Assembly (NCBI RefSeq): GCF_003952385.1
Contig: NZ_CP034444.1
Span: 2,852,001 to 2,916,000 of the forward strand
DNA length: 64,000 bases
Origin: Mesorhizobium sp. M1D.F.Ca.ET.043.01.1.1
Lineage (GTDB): Bacteria; Pseudomonadota; Alphaproteobacteria; Rhizobiales; Rhizobiaceae
Reading direction: 5' to 3'
The position numbers and the translations under genes are program-made. Shown in pieces: positions 16,635 to 25,039 of this stretch (positions within the stretch are counted from its first letter, which is position 1; each line of letters begins with the position of its first letter). Below the pieces are notes generated by a model. The model had not been told where the DNA came from. It saw only the letters and a program-made list of their open reading frames with translations, and ran no database searches.

Positions 16635-17657
16635 ATGAATTACCGATCGATTTCAGACATGAACGACGCGATCGCGCGGAACCTGCACCGGCTGCCGCGC
16701 GACATCGACCTGGTGGTCGGCGTGCCGAGAAGCGGCATCCTCGCCGCGACGCTGGTAAGCCTGACGGCTAACATTCCGATGACCGATCTCGACAGCTTCC
16801 TCGCCGGCAAGATCTACACGTCGGGGATCACCAAGCGCCGCGCCGCGCTTGACCGGCAACATTCCGAAATGCGCAAGATCCTGGTGATCGACGACAGCGT
16901 CAGCGGCGGCAACGCCATGCGCGATGCGCGCAGCAAGATCGCGGCTACCGGCATACAGGGCGATTTCGTCTACGCAGCCGTGTTCGGGCTGCTGTCGCAG
17001 CACAAGGAAACCGACATCGTCTTCGAGGTCGTGCCGCATCCCAGGATGTTCCAGTGGAACTTCATGCACCACGTCTTCCTCGAGCAGTGCTGTGTCGACA
17101 TAGACGGCGTGCTTTGCCTCGATCCGACCGAGGAAGAGAATGACGACGGCCCGGCCTACGAGAAATTCCTCGCCGAGGCGCGGCCGCTGCTCGGGCCGAC
17201 GCGCAAGATCGGCTGGCTGGTGACCAGCCGGCTGGAAAAGTACCGCAAGCTGACCGAGGCATGGCTCGCGAAGCACGAAATCAAATACGACCATCTCATC
17301 ATGCTCGACCTGCCGAGCAAGGCCGAACGGCAGCGGCTCGGCGCGCATGGCAGCTTCAAGGCCGATTTCTACCGCAAGTCGGACGCCATACTGTTCATCG
17401 AGAGCGAGCATGAACAGGCGCTCAGGATCGCCAAGCTGTCGGGCAAGCCGGTGCTCTGCGTCGAGACCAACATTGTGAGCTTTCCCGACGCGCTGTCGCT
17501 GCCGGCGCTTCAGCAGACGGCACGCAACCTTCCTGCCCGGCTCAGACAGATCAACTCGCCTGACGGGCGCAAGAAGGTCGCGAAAGCGGCAGTGCGCGCC
17601 CTGCTGGGCGCACGCGGCTATGAAATGCTGAAAAGCCGCGTCAAAAGGCCTGCGTAA
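16635..17657 (+). CDS. phosphoribosyltransferase-HAD fusion protein
   Basis: A 340-aa protein with two joined domains. Residues 1-130 resemble a type I phosphoribosyltransferase, with VGVPRSGILAA and a PRPP loop ILVIDDSVSGGNAM (about 82-95). Residues 150-300 look like a HAD-type hydrolase: CVDIDGVLC with the Asp-x-Asp nucleophile pair (155, 157), a motif-II-like WLVTSRLEKYRK, a downstream Lys, and FIESEHEQA. It follows the flippase gene by 82 bp on the same strand. Similar fusions occur next to glycosyltransferase genes in other bacteria (recalled only). A role in making or trimming a phosphorylated sugar donor is possible but not shown. Confidence 0.72.
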   Translation: MNYRSISDMNDAIARNLHRLPRDIDLVVGVPRSGILAATLVSLTANIPMTDLDSFLAGKIYTSGITKRRAALDRQHSEMRKILVIDDSVSGGNAMRDARSKIAATGIQGDFVYAAVFGLLSQHKETDIVFEVVPHPRMFQWNFMHHVFLEQCCVDIDGVLCLDPTEEENDDGPAYEKFLAEARPLLGPTRKIGWLVTSRLEKYRKLTEAWLAKHEIKYDHLIMLDLPSKAERQRLGAHGSFKADFYRKSDAILFIESEHEQALRIAKLSGKPVLCVETNIVSFPDALSLPALQQTARNLPARLRQINSPDGRKKVAKAAVRALLGARGYEMLKSRVKRPA

Positions 17658-17672
17658 GTAAAATCTTACGCA
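17651..17672. terminator. perfect palindrome at the end of the PRTase-HAD gene
   Basis: TGCGTAAG and CTTACGCA form an 8-bp stem with a 6-base AT loop, overlapping the stop codon. Further TGCGTAA/TACGCAA elements follow, so this may be a decayed intergenic repeat acting as a 3' hairpin between convergent genes. Confidence 0.4.
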
Positions 17673-17775
17673 TCTAGCCTTTGCGTAATCGAGAAGGCGT
17701 ACGCAATTCTCCGGAGTCGCTCTGGATCAGCATGGCGTTTCGTTGAATCGGCATGCTGATCCAACTCTTTATCGG

Positions 17776-17816
17776 AGCATGATCTTCTCCGAGGTCCCCA
17801 CTTTTCGGGACTCTAT
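17776..17816. repeat. GCATGATC-type palindromic repeat, degenerate copy
   Basis: GAGCATGATCTTCTCCGAGG followed by CCCACTTTTCGGG resembles the widespread rhizobial element built of GCATGATC arms around a TTTTCGGGA core. A second copy lies at 22403-22446. It sits at the 3' end of the GT4 gene. Confidence 0.5.
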
Positions 17817-18892
17817 GCAGCCCTCCGGGAGCGCTGCTGCGCCGCCCTCTCGATCAGGCCGAAGAAAGTGGCGAACTGGCGGTCGGGATCCAGTTCCGGG
17901 CGCTGCGAGAAGGTGAGCGCCGCCTCCGAGAGCCGCTCATAGTCCTGGCGGTCGTTCCACAACCGCCTGACCGACCCGACCCAGTCCTCAAGCGGCGCGT
18001 CATAGTCCAGCACCACGCCACCTGCGCCGATCGCCTCGGGCAGGCCCCCGCGCCGCGAACCGACAACCGGGATGCCGCTGCAATGGGCTTCAGACGCGAC
18101 GCGGCCCCAAGCCTCTTCCCATTTGCTCGGCGCCAGCAGGATCCTGGTGCGGCCATAGACGGTTTTCATGTCGCTGGTGCGGTTTTCCAGCCTGATGTTG
18201 GAAAGCGGCGCGATGGTCCGCTCGACCTGCGCGCGATGGTCGTCCTCGAGCTTCCAGCTCTCGACGAACAGGAAAGGGATCTCCGGGCAGGTGGCAGCGA
18301 TGCGCACGGCCAGGTCAAAGCCTTTTTCCTCATAGGGGTTGATGAAGGTGACGAACTCACCGGTCGTCGGCGTGCTGTAGGTGGCCGGATTGATGGTCGG
18401 CGGGATCACCGTGGAATCGATGCCGAACTCCTGCTTGTAGGTGCGCGCCGTGAACTCGGAATTGGCGATGTATCGCGCCGCATCGAGCTCGCGCAGGTCG
18501 CCGCCCAGTTCATGGAATTCGACATTTCTCAGATAGACGACCAGCGGAACGCCCTCGGCCTGCAGCGCCTTTCCGACCGGAACGGAGTTGTGGCACTGCA
18601 CGACGGCGACGTCCGGCTGCATTTTCTTGACGGCGAAAGCCGCAGCCTCCCAGGGGAACCAGGCACGCACCACCGGGTAGCCCGGAAAGCTGTCGATCAC
18701 TGCAGGCTGGCCGAGGAGCTTCATCTTGGCGCGCGCCTTGTAACCGAACATGCCCTGACCAAACAGGGCGGCCAGCACCGAGGCCTCATGGCCGTGCTCG
18801 ATCAGCTGCTCGACAAGGTGATGCGTGCTCGATTGGACACCGCCGCTGAACTGGGGCGTGTAGCCAGTACCGCCTGCGAAAAGAACTTTCAT
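17813..18892 (-). CDS. family 4 glycosyltransferase
   Basis: A 359-aa GT-B enzyme. The N-terminal acceptor domain starts MKVLFAGGTGYTPQFSGGVQ with the Gly-rich loop typical of GT4; the C-terminal donor domain shows FINPYEEKGFDLAV, LAPSKWEEAWGRVASEA and GIPVVGSRRGGLPEAIG, including the E-x7-E region that holds the nucleotide sugar. The sugar specificity is unknown. It is the last gene of a leftward run with the GMC oxidoreductase subunits and is not part of the classical succinoglycan set, so it may build a strain-specific side chain. Confidence 0.85.
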   Translation of the reverse strand: MKVLFAGGTGYTPQFSGGVQSSTHHLVEQLIEHGHEASVLAALFGQGMFGYKARAKMKLLGQPAVIDSFPGYPVVRAWFPWEAAAFAVKKMQPDVAVVQCHNSVPVGKALQAEGVPLVVYLRNVEFHELGGDLRELDAARYIANSEFTARTYKQEFGIDSTVIPPTINPATYSTPTTGEFVTFINPYEEKGFDLAVRIAATCPEIPFLFVESWKLEDDHRAQVERTIAPLSNIRLENRTSDMKTVYGRTRILLAPSKWEEAWGRVASEAHCSGIPVVGSRRGGLPEAIGAGGVVLDYDAPLEDWVGSVRRLWNDRQDYERLSEAALTFSQRPELDPDRQFATFFGLIERAAQQRSRRAA

Positions 18893-18952
18893 GGGCTCGG
18901 CTCCTTGTCACATTTTTCTTGGCCCGGCTGCGAGCATGCCCGCCGGGCGGTT

Positions 18953-19396
18953 TCAGGCATTCTGCTGGTCGAGATTGGCAAAGGGATTGGTACATGGATG
19001 CCAGCCGGTGAAGCGGATCGGATCGTTGGGCGAGCTGCGCCAGGCATAGTCGGTCAGCATATGGAACTCGGCGATGATCCAGCGCTCGAAATTCCCGACA
19101 TCCTGCTGCTTCTGCCTGGGCAGCAATTCGCGTGCCTTGTCGAGCCTCACGGTCTCCAGAAGCGTCACCGCATCCGCCAGCTTGTCGCTCGGGAACACCC
19201 ACGGGTTGCGGTTGCGGAATTCGAGCACGAATTGCTGGAGATGCTCGATGCGCATGTTGAGCGGCCCGAAATATTTCTCGAGCGTGACGCGGACCAGATC
19301 CTCATCCGAGAAGGACGATACGGCCGCGGCGGCAATGCCGGTCGAAGCGATGCCGCCGGCAACAACGGCGAGTGCAGCGCGTCGCGTGATTTTCAT
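18953..19396 (-). CDS. Tat-type small subunit of a GMC oxidoreductase (putative)
   Basis: A 147-aa protein beginning MKITRRAALAVVAGG, where twin Arg followed by a hydrophobic Ala/Val/Gly stretch makes a Tat-like signal. The remainder is helical with no named motif. The ATG at 19396 is preferred over one 15 bases upstream because the intervening GAGGGAGGGG is the ribosome site. It starts 11 bp after the GMC gene stop. Small Tat-bearing subunits are known to carry flavin dehydrogenases to the periplasm (as in gluconate 2-dehydrogenase); this one is assigned that role from context. Confidence 0.6.
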   Translation of the reverse strand: MKITRRAALAVVAGGIASTGIAAAAVSSFSDEDLVRVTLEKYFGPLNMRIEHLQQFVLEFRNRNPWVFPSDKLADAVTLLETVRLDKARELLPRQKQQDVGNFERWIIAEFHMLTDYAWRSSPNDPIRFTGWHPCTNPFANLDQQNA

Positions 19397-19407
19397 CGGC
19401 CCCTCCC

Positions 19408-20853
19408 TCATGCCAGCCGGCTCGCCGCCCGCAACGAAAGCGCGGCGGCGGTCAGGCTCGGGTTGGCGCAGGAACAGCTCGGATAGGTGCTGGTGCCGAC
19501 GACGACGAGGTTCCGGAGTTGGTGGTGGATCATGTCGCGGTCGACCACCGAGTCGGCCGGGCCCGTGCCCATCCGCAAGGTGCCCTGCACATGCGATTCG
19601 GTCGGCCTGATGCCGCGATCGAAGATCCGCTCGACCGGCAGCGGCTTGAGCAGCGACGGCAGCCGCTCGAGCGCCTTGGCCATGCCTTTGGTCGCATAGT
19701 CGGACGCGCCCTTGAAGCTGACGAAGGCGTTCTCGTCCTTGTCGAGGACCACGCGGTTTTCCGGGTCGAGCAAGTTCTCGGTGACGATGACCAGCGGCAG
19801 CACTTGCCTCAGCCGCCCCTTGTCGGCGCGCATGCCATGCTGCCAGCGGTTTTCGAAATAGACCAGCGCCGCCGCGTGCTCGGCGCGATGCGGGCCGTCA
19901 TAGAGGCCGAAATTCAAGCCGGTGGTGATGGTCGAGCCATCGAAATTGTCGACGCCGTCGAGATAGACCTCGTAGTTCCAGCCATAGGATTCGTGCAGGC
20001 CGAGCCCGACGAGCTCGCCGCCGAGCCCGGAGCGCAGCATGATCGCCGGGCTCTGGATGGCATTGGCGCCGAGGATGACGAGATCGCCGCTGACCGAATA
20101 GTCCTTGCCGTTGCGCACGAAGGCGACCGAGCGGACCGAACCGCCGGCATGATCGAGCCGGCGCACCTCGGCGCCCAGGCATACCGACACGTCGGGGTGC
20201 TGGAAGACGTGCATCAAACCGTTGTTGACGGTGAACTTGGCGTCGACCGGGCAGAGCCAGCATCTGAGGTTGGCGCAGCACGAGGTGCGCTGCGCCGTCG
20301 CCACGCGGGCACGGGCGGTCGGCATGACGAAATGCTGCTCGGGCTGCGCCGCCTTCATCATCCGGTCCGGCGTCGACATGCGGTGCGGCGGCTGCGGGAA
20401 CGGCCGCGAGCGCGGCAGCATGCGTGCCATGTCGGGGTCGCCGGAGATCGACATGACCTCCTCGGCATCGCAGTAGAACGGCTCCAACTCGTCATAGCTG
20501 ATCGGCCAGTCGTTGCCGACGCCATAGGTGCTTTTCAGCCTGAAGTCGTTGGGGTGGAAGCGCGGCGTCTGCGCGAACCAGCAGTTGGTGCCGCCGCCGA
20601 GGCCGATCGTGTAGTTCCACGGCTTGTCGGCATTGTCGGTCTTGTAGGTGCTTTCGTCGTCTATGTCGGTGTTGGCGTTCTGGCTGAGCTGCCATTCATG
20701 CGTGTTGTGGCGGCCCCATTCGAGCACCAGGACGCGCGCCTTGCGCCGCTTCAGGAACTCATGCAGGAAAAAGGCCGAACCGAAACCGGAACCGATGACG
20801 ACGAGATCGAAATGCTCGTTGGCGATCTGTTCGGGCTGAACATCCATCACCAT
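19408..20853 (-). CDS. GMC-family FAD oxidoreductase
   Basis: A 481-aa flavoprotein. The N-terminal FAD loop is VVIGSGFGSAFFLHEF (about 18-33), then LGGGTNCWFAQTPR, a Cys-rich stretch SCCANLRCWLCPVDAKF, and the C-terminal GMC segment VVGTSTYPSCSCANPSLTAAALS. Such enzymes oxidise alcohol or sugar hydroxyls. The Cys-rich insertion is noteworthy and may bind a cofactor or form disulfides. The start is set at an ATG-GTG-ATG cluster after GAAAGGG; a longer frame to 20919 is open. No Tat signal is present in this subunit, so export with the neighbouring small subunit is inferred. Confidence 0.8.
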   Translation of the reverse strand: MVMDVQPEQIANEHFDLVVIGSGFGSAFFLHEFLKRRKARVLVLEWGRHNTHEWQLSQNANTDIDDESTYKTDNADKPWNYTIGLGGGTNCWFAQTPRFHPNDFRLKSTYGVGNDWPISYDELEPFYCDAEEVMSISGDPDMARMLPRSRPFPQPPHRMSTPDRMMKAAQPEQHFVMPTARARVATAQRTSCCANLRCWLCPVDAKFTVNNGLMHVFQHPDVSVCLGAEVRRLDHAGGSVRSVAFVRNGKDYSVSGDLVILGANAIQSPAIMLRSGLGGELVGLGLHESYGWNYEVYLDGVDNFDGSTITTGLNFGLYDGPHRAEHAAALVYFENRWQHGMRADKGRLRQVLPLVIVTENLLDPENRVVLDKDENAFVSFKGASDYATKGMAKALERLPSLLKPLPVERIFDRGIRPTESHVQGTLRMGTGPADSVVDRDMIHHQLRNLVVVGTSTYPSCSCANPSLTAAALSLRAASRLA

Positions 20854-20982
20854 CGGATCGAACCCTTTCGCGAAACGCGCAGGATCGTTGCCTGACCCCT
20901 CATCATTGTCGGCCTCCAATCACTGTCGAGGCCCATTGCTGGTCGCCGGAACCGACCGGCGGGAGACTCACCGCAGCCACCG

Positions 20983-22314
20983 TCATGCCGCCATCCTGCC
21001 GATCGAATGGTATTCGATGCCATAGCGCGCGATGACCTTCGGGTCGTAGAGGTTGCGGCCGTCGAAGATGACCGGCGTGGTCAGCGCATCCTTGAGCGCG
21101 TCGAAGGAAGGCGCCCTGAAGCTCTTCCATTCGGTGCAGATCAAAAGCGCGTCGGCGCCGCGCAGCGCCGCTTCCTTGGTGCCGCACAAGAGCAGGTCCT
21201 CGCGCAGACCGTAGATGGCCTGGCATTCCTGCATCGCCTCGGGATCATAAGCCTGCACCTTGGCGCCCGCTGCCCACAACGCCTCCATCAGCGTACGCGA
21301 CGGGGCCTCGCGCATGTCGTCGGTGTTCGGCTTGAAGGCCAGCCCCCAGAGGGCGAAGGTCTTGCCCCCGAGAGCGCCCTGGAAATAGCGGTTGACCTTG
21401 TCGAACAGCACCGATTTCTGCGCGTTGTTGCGTTCCTCGACGGCGCGCAGCAGCTTGGCGTCGAACTTGACGCCCTCGGCGGTCTTGATCAGCGCGCGCA
21501 CATCCTTGGGAAAGCAGGAACCGCCATAGCCGAGGCCGGGATAGATGAAATGGTAGCCGATGCGCGGATCCGAGCCGATGCCCTTGCGCACCTCCTCGAT
21601 GTCGGCGCCCAATTGCTCGGCCAGATTGGCCATCTCGTTCATGAAGCTGATCTTGGTCGCCAGCATGCAGTTGGCCGCATATTTGGTGAACTCGGCGCTG
21701 CGCACGTCCATCACGATCATCTTCTCGTGATTGCGGTTGAACGGCGCGTAGAGCTCGCGCATCACCGCCTCGGTGTCCTCGCTGGACGTGCCGACGATGA
21801 TGCGGTCCGGCTTCATGCAATCGGCGACGGCCGAGCCTTCCTTGAGGAATTCCGGGTTCGAGGCGACGTCGAATTTCAGGTCCTCGCGGCCGCGCTTCTT
21901 CAGCGTCTCGGCGATCTTGGCCTTGATCTTCTCGCAGGTGCCGACCGGCACGGTCGATTTGCCGACGATGATCTTGAGCTCGTCCATCTCCTTGCCGATG
22001 GCCTCGGCGACGGCAAGCACGTATTTCAGGTCGGCAGAGCCGTCCTCGCCGGGCGGCGTGCCGACCGCGATCATCTGGATCTGGCCATGCTTGACCGCAG
22101 CGGCCGCGTCAGTGGTGAAGCGGATGCGGCCGGCGGCGTGGTTCTCCTTGACGAGAGCCTCCAGCCCGGGCTCGAAAATCGGGATGAAGCCCTGATTGAG
22201 CCGCTCCACCTTCGCTTCATCGATGTCGACGCACACCACCTCGTGCCCGACCTCCGCGAGCACAGCGGCCTGGACGAGACCGACATAGCCAATTCCAAAC
22301 ACCGTCAAGTTCAT
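20983..22314 (-). CDS. ugd: UDP-glucose 6-dehydrogenase
   Basis: A 443-aa enzyme oxidising UDP-glucose to UDP-glucuronate with two NAD+. It opens with [20 protein letters not shown], an NAD loop G-x-G-x-x-G, and has the active-site Cys in [14 protein letters not shown] (about residue 260), plus KSTVPVGT and the C-terminal [17 protein letters not shown] that binds the second nucleotide. Family name is also rkpK in rhizobia. It supplies glucuronate for a polysaccharide using UDP-glucose from ExoN. Its presence here suggests an acidic sugar in the product. Confidence 0.95.
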   Translation of the reverse strand: MNLTVFGIGYVGLVQAAVLAEVGHEVVCVDIDEAKVERLNQGFIPIFEPGLEALVKENHAAGRIRFTTDAAAAVKHGQIQMIAVGTPPGEDGSADLKYVLAVAEAIGKEMDELKIIVGKSTVPVGTCEKIKAKIAETLKKRGREDLKFDVASNPEFLKEGSAVADCMKPDRIIVGTSSEDTEAVMRELYAPFNRNHEKMIVMDVRSAEFTKYAANCMLATKISFMNEMANLAEQLGADIEEVRKGIGSDPRIGYHFIYPGLGYGGSCFPKDVRALIKTAEGVKFDAKLLRAVEERNNAQKSVLFDKVNRYFQGALGGKTFALWGLAFKPNTDDMREAPSRTLMEALWAAGAKVQAYDPEAMQECQAIYGLREDLLLCGTKEAALRGADALLICTEWKSFRAPSFDALKDALTTPVIFDGRNLYDPKVIARYGIEYHSIGRMAA

Positions 22315-22402
22315 TCGGTTCTATTCCTGTTCAAGGCCGGGCCGCGTCGCGGCCCGGCCGGTTCAGATGTCCCCCAGGCCCTTCGTGGGCCCGGATGTCG
22401 CG

Positions 22403-22446
22403 CATGATCTTATCCCAAAACAGGTTCCCGGTTTGGGGGATCATGC
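22403..22446. repeat. GCATGATC palindromic repeat
   Basis: CGCATGATCTTATCCCAAAA, a short centre with GGTTCCCGG, then GGGGGATCATGCC: the outer GCATGATC/GATCATGC arms are inverted. It lies between exoK and ugd, ending at the exoK stop codon, where it may act as a 3' hairpin. It belongs to the same family as 17776-17816. Confidence 0.6.
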
Positions 22447-23319
22447 CTAGTTGCTGTTACTTATGCTGCATGCCAGCGATTCCGGGAACTGACACGGTTG
22501 GCCCAAAGCGGTGAAGGCGATGCGCTTGACCTCCATCGTCACCTTGCGGCCGGGATCGGCGAAGGCGCCCATCCAGTTGGTCAGCTTGTCGCTGCCCCAC
22601 AGGCTGAAGAATATCTTTTGCGGATTGGTCGGCAGTTCGTCCGGATTGGTCACCTCGTTGACCAGCTTGCCGTTGACATACCAGCGCAGCCGGTCCTTTT
22701 CCCAGACGAAGCCGTAATCGTTGAAACCCTTGTCGGCGCCGCCTTCGACATCGACCAGCTTGCCGTTCTTCGGCTTGCCCTGGATGTAGCTGTTCACCTG
22801 GACTTTCGCCGGGTCCTTGGTGAGGACCTCGAAGTCGATCTCGTCCCAGGGCTTTTTGTCCTGCGGCCCGATATAGGTGAAGAAGGCGGCGTTGAGGCCG
22901 GATCCGGTATCCGTCTTCATCCGCGCCTCGTAGACGCCGTAACCGTAGCGCTGCTTGGTCTGGACCTCGGCGCAGGCGAACTCACGATCCTTCAGCTTGC
23001 GTTTTTCGAAGCTCAGCGAGAGCACACCGTCGGAAAGCCGGACAAGGTCCTTCGACCATGTGCAGTTCTGGTGATTGCCGTTGTTCCAGCCGTCGGAGAC
23101 GAACCAGCGCGAACGGTCGAAGTTCGAGAAATTGTCGACGAAGGACGGCGCGCTCTGCATCTCCTCGGCATGCGCCGGACGCGGGACTGCCGAGACTGCG
23201 GCTGCAACGGCAAGCAGCGCGCCTGCCAAGCTCAGCCAAAGACTGCGTGATCCATTCGAGCGCGGACGCGGCGTGCCGCATGCCGCCGCGATGGACGTGT
23301 TGTTCGAATCTGCGTTCAT
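22447..23319 (-). CDS. exoK: secreted GH16 endo-beta-glycanase (ExoK-like)
   Basis: A 290-aa glycoside hydrolase family 16 protein. An N-terminal signal peptide (SLWLSLAGALLAVAAAVSAVPRPAHA, cut near residue 51) is followed by the beta-jelly-roll domain. The catalytic motif is WDEIDFE (158-164) with nucleophile Glu160, Asp162 and acid/base Glu164. ExoK of Sinorhizobium trims nascent succinoglycan to low-molecular-weight forms. Here it is separated from exoL, unlike the Sinorhizobium order. Confidence 0.88.
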   Translation of the reverse strand: MNADSNNTSIAAACGTPRPRSNGSRSLWLSLAGALLAVAAAVSAVPRPAHAEEMQSAPSFVDNFSNFDRSRWFVSDGWNNGNHQNCTWSKDLVRLSDGVLSLSFEKRKLKDREFACAEVQTKQRYGYGVYEARMKTDTGSGLNAAFFTYIGPQDKKPWDEIDFEVLTKDPAKVQVNSYIQGKPKNGKLVDVEGGADKGFNDYGFVWEKDRLRWYVNGKLVNEVTNPDELPTNPQKIFFSLWGSDKLTNWMGAFADPGRKVTMEVKRIAFTALGQPCQFPESLACSISNSN

Positions 23320-23451
23320 GACAAACTCACCTTGTGTTGTCCGCCCAACCCAAAGTCACTCCCGGCCCGCCTCAAGCGAGCCGTTTCCGATCTTCTGCCC
23401 TTTTGAACTCCTTCAATGGTCTCGTATCGATGACAGTGCCCGTGGATGCCT

Positions 23452-23841
23452 TCAGCCCCGTCCCGCGGACTTCGCCAATACCGCCGGCGCCTCGGCCTGC
23501 TGCGCGCCGTCGACAATCGCGTCGAGCGAATGACGCAGTTCCTTCATCAGACCGTTCTGGCGCGTGAGCTCGGCGATGCGCCGCTCGTAATTCAGGATCG
23601 CGCCGGTCATCGTGCTGACATCCGACGACTTCTCCGTCGACGCGGAGCCGTTCTCCATAGCCTCGACCAGGAAAGCCGCGTTAGTCGCCGTCGACCGATA
23701 GCGGTTCTCCAGCCCGGCCTTTTCGGCTTCGATCTCGGCGCCGATCTGGTCGAACAGCTTCGTCAGACGGTCAAAACGCTGGAGATCGGTCTGCCGGTCA
23801 CGGGCCGGGTTCCTGGATCTGAAGCCAAAAATCGAAGCCAT
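23452..23841 (-). CDS. hypothetical coiled-coil protein of the exo locus
   Basis: A 129-aa soluble protein beginning MASIFGFRSRNPARDRQTDL, rich in Glu, Ala, Arg and Leu with heptad-like stretches (ELTRQNGLMKELRHSL). No named family is recognised. The ATG at 23841 is preferred over 23886 because the intervening bases hold a TGC palindrome and an AAAGG site. It has its own regulated promoter between exoK and exoU, so a role tied to exopolysaccharide is plausible; nothing more can be said. Confidence 0.6.
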   Translation of the reverse strand: MASIFGFRSRNPARDRQTDLQRFDRLTKLFDQIGAEIEAEKAGLENRYRSTATNAAFLVEAMENGSASTEKSSDVSTMTGAILNYERRIAELTRQNGLMKELRHSLDAIVDGAQQAEAPAVLAKSAGRG

Positions 23842-23860
23842 TCGATCGGCCTTTCGAAAT

Positions 23861-23875
23861 TGCTGCACCGCAACA
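23861..23875. promoter_or_regulatory. TGC-N3-GCA palindrome upstream of the coiled-coil gene
   Basis: On the minus strand TGCGGTGCAGCA (23861-23872) fits TGCRNYGCASMA fully. It ends 20 bp upstream of the ATG at 23841. The plus strand reads TGCACCGCAACA (23864-23875) with one mismatch. Confidence 0.5.
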
Positions 23876-23967
23876 TAGACTGCCATTCTCGGAGTAACTA
23901 GGCAACCTCGTAGTTTCGGAAAGCGGATTTTTTTGGGAACGGCCCGACAGCGGGCGCCTTTATCCGA

Positions 23968-24984
23968 TCATTCCTTTGCGGCACTTGTTGCCGGCATCAG
24001 GAAGCGCATCGGCGGCACCTGCTGCTTCGCAGCAATGCCGGTGCGGCGGAACAGCGCGTCCAGCTTGTCGGCGGCCACGCCGCGAACGATCGGGATCAGG
24101 TTGGACTGGTTGGCGAAGGCATAGGCGGCGGCCGACGCCAAGCCGCGCTCCGCCTTCACGTCGAGGAAATTGCGCAGCCGATATTTGTCGCGCACGTGGC
24201 GCTCGTGGCGCCGCAACGCGGCCTTCGAGCCCTCCGGCAGGTTGCCCAGCGTCAGCAGCGCCAGATCGGCATCGGCAAGCCGCTTCAGATCCTGCGTCCG
24301 GTGGCGGCCGCTCAGCGAATCGGCTCGCACGATCGCGCCGTAGCCGCAGGACTTGATGATCTTGAAACGCGCCCCGCAGGCGACCGCGCGCGCATAGAGC
24401 TCGTAGTCCTCGCCGAGCCGCAGGTTTTCGTCGTAGCTCAATCCGTGACGCTCGAGGAACGCCCGGCTGATCACCGGCTTGAGGAAGCCCAGTTCGCCGC
24501 GCAGCACGCGGCGGCGGGAAATGTTGCCGTCGATGAAACGCTCGAAATCGAGAAACTGCGGTTCGGGCGCGAAGGACGGAGCAGCGACCTTGGTGGGATC
24601 GGCCGCGGCATCGTCCCTGATCAGCATGATGTTGTCGGCCGCGAAATCCCAGTCGGCGCTGGCAAACAGCCGGCGGAAACGACCTTCGAGGAAGAAATCG
24701 TCGGCGTCGAGGATGCTGATGAAAGGCGAAACGGAGGCCTTGATCGCGGCGTTGCGGGCAAAGGACGGACCGCGATTGACATCGAGACGCATCACCTTGA
24801 GCCGGCCGCTGCCGTCATCGGCGGCACGCGCCACACCGTGCGTGTCGTCGGCGGAGGCGTCGTCGACCACGACGACTTCCGCCACCTCCGCCTCGCGCAG
24901 AGCCGAAGCGATGGCGACCGGTATGGTCCGCGCCGCGTTGCGGGCGGCGATGATGACGCAGACCCTGGGGGTCGTCACGGGCAT
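23968..24984 (-). CDS. exoU: GT2 glycosyltransferase, ExoU-type
   Basis: A 338-aa family 2 glycosyltransferase. It opens MPVTTPRVCVIIAARNAART, then VVVVDDASADDT, RGPSFARNAAI, and SILDADDFF, which carries the donor/metal Asp residues; LRLGEDYELYARA holds the likely base. VIIAARNA and ILDADDFF resemble ExoU, which adds a beta-1,6 glucose to the side chain of succinoglycan. The resemblance to ExoO is also clear, so the exact linkage is uncertain. Confidence 0.78.
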   Translation of the reverse strand: MPVTTPRVCVIIAARNAARTIPVAIASALREAEVAEVVVVDDASADDTHGVARAADDGSGRLKVMRLDVNRGPSFARNAAIKASVSPFISILDADDFFLEGRFRRLFASADWDFAADNIMLIRDDAAADPTKVAAPSFAPEPQFLDFERFIDGNISRRRVLRGELGFLKPVISRAFLERHGLSYDENLRLGEDYELYARAVACGARFKIIKSCGYGAIVRADSLSGRHRTQDLKRLADADLALLTLGNLPEGSKAALRRHERHVRDKYRLRNFLDVKAERGLASAAAYAFANQSNLIPIVRGVAADKLDALFRRTGIAAKQQVPPMRFLMPATSAAKE

Positions 24985-25039
24985 GATTCACCTTTCGATT
25001 GCATGAGTGACAGCCCGCCCATGAATGCAAAACCGGTCT

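Noticed and set aside
14594..16636. 680-codon open frame on the minus strand
   Set aside because: It lies opposite the flippase and in another frame of exoL; its Arg/Asp/His-rich composition is that of a shadow frame.
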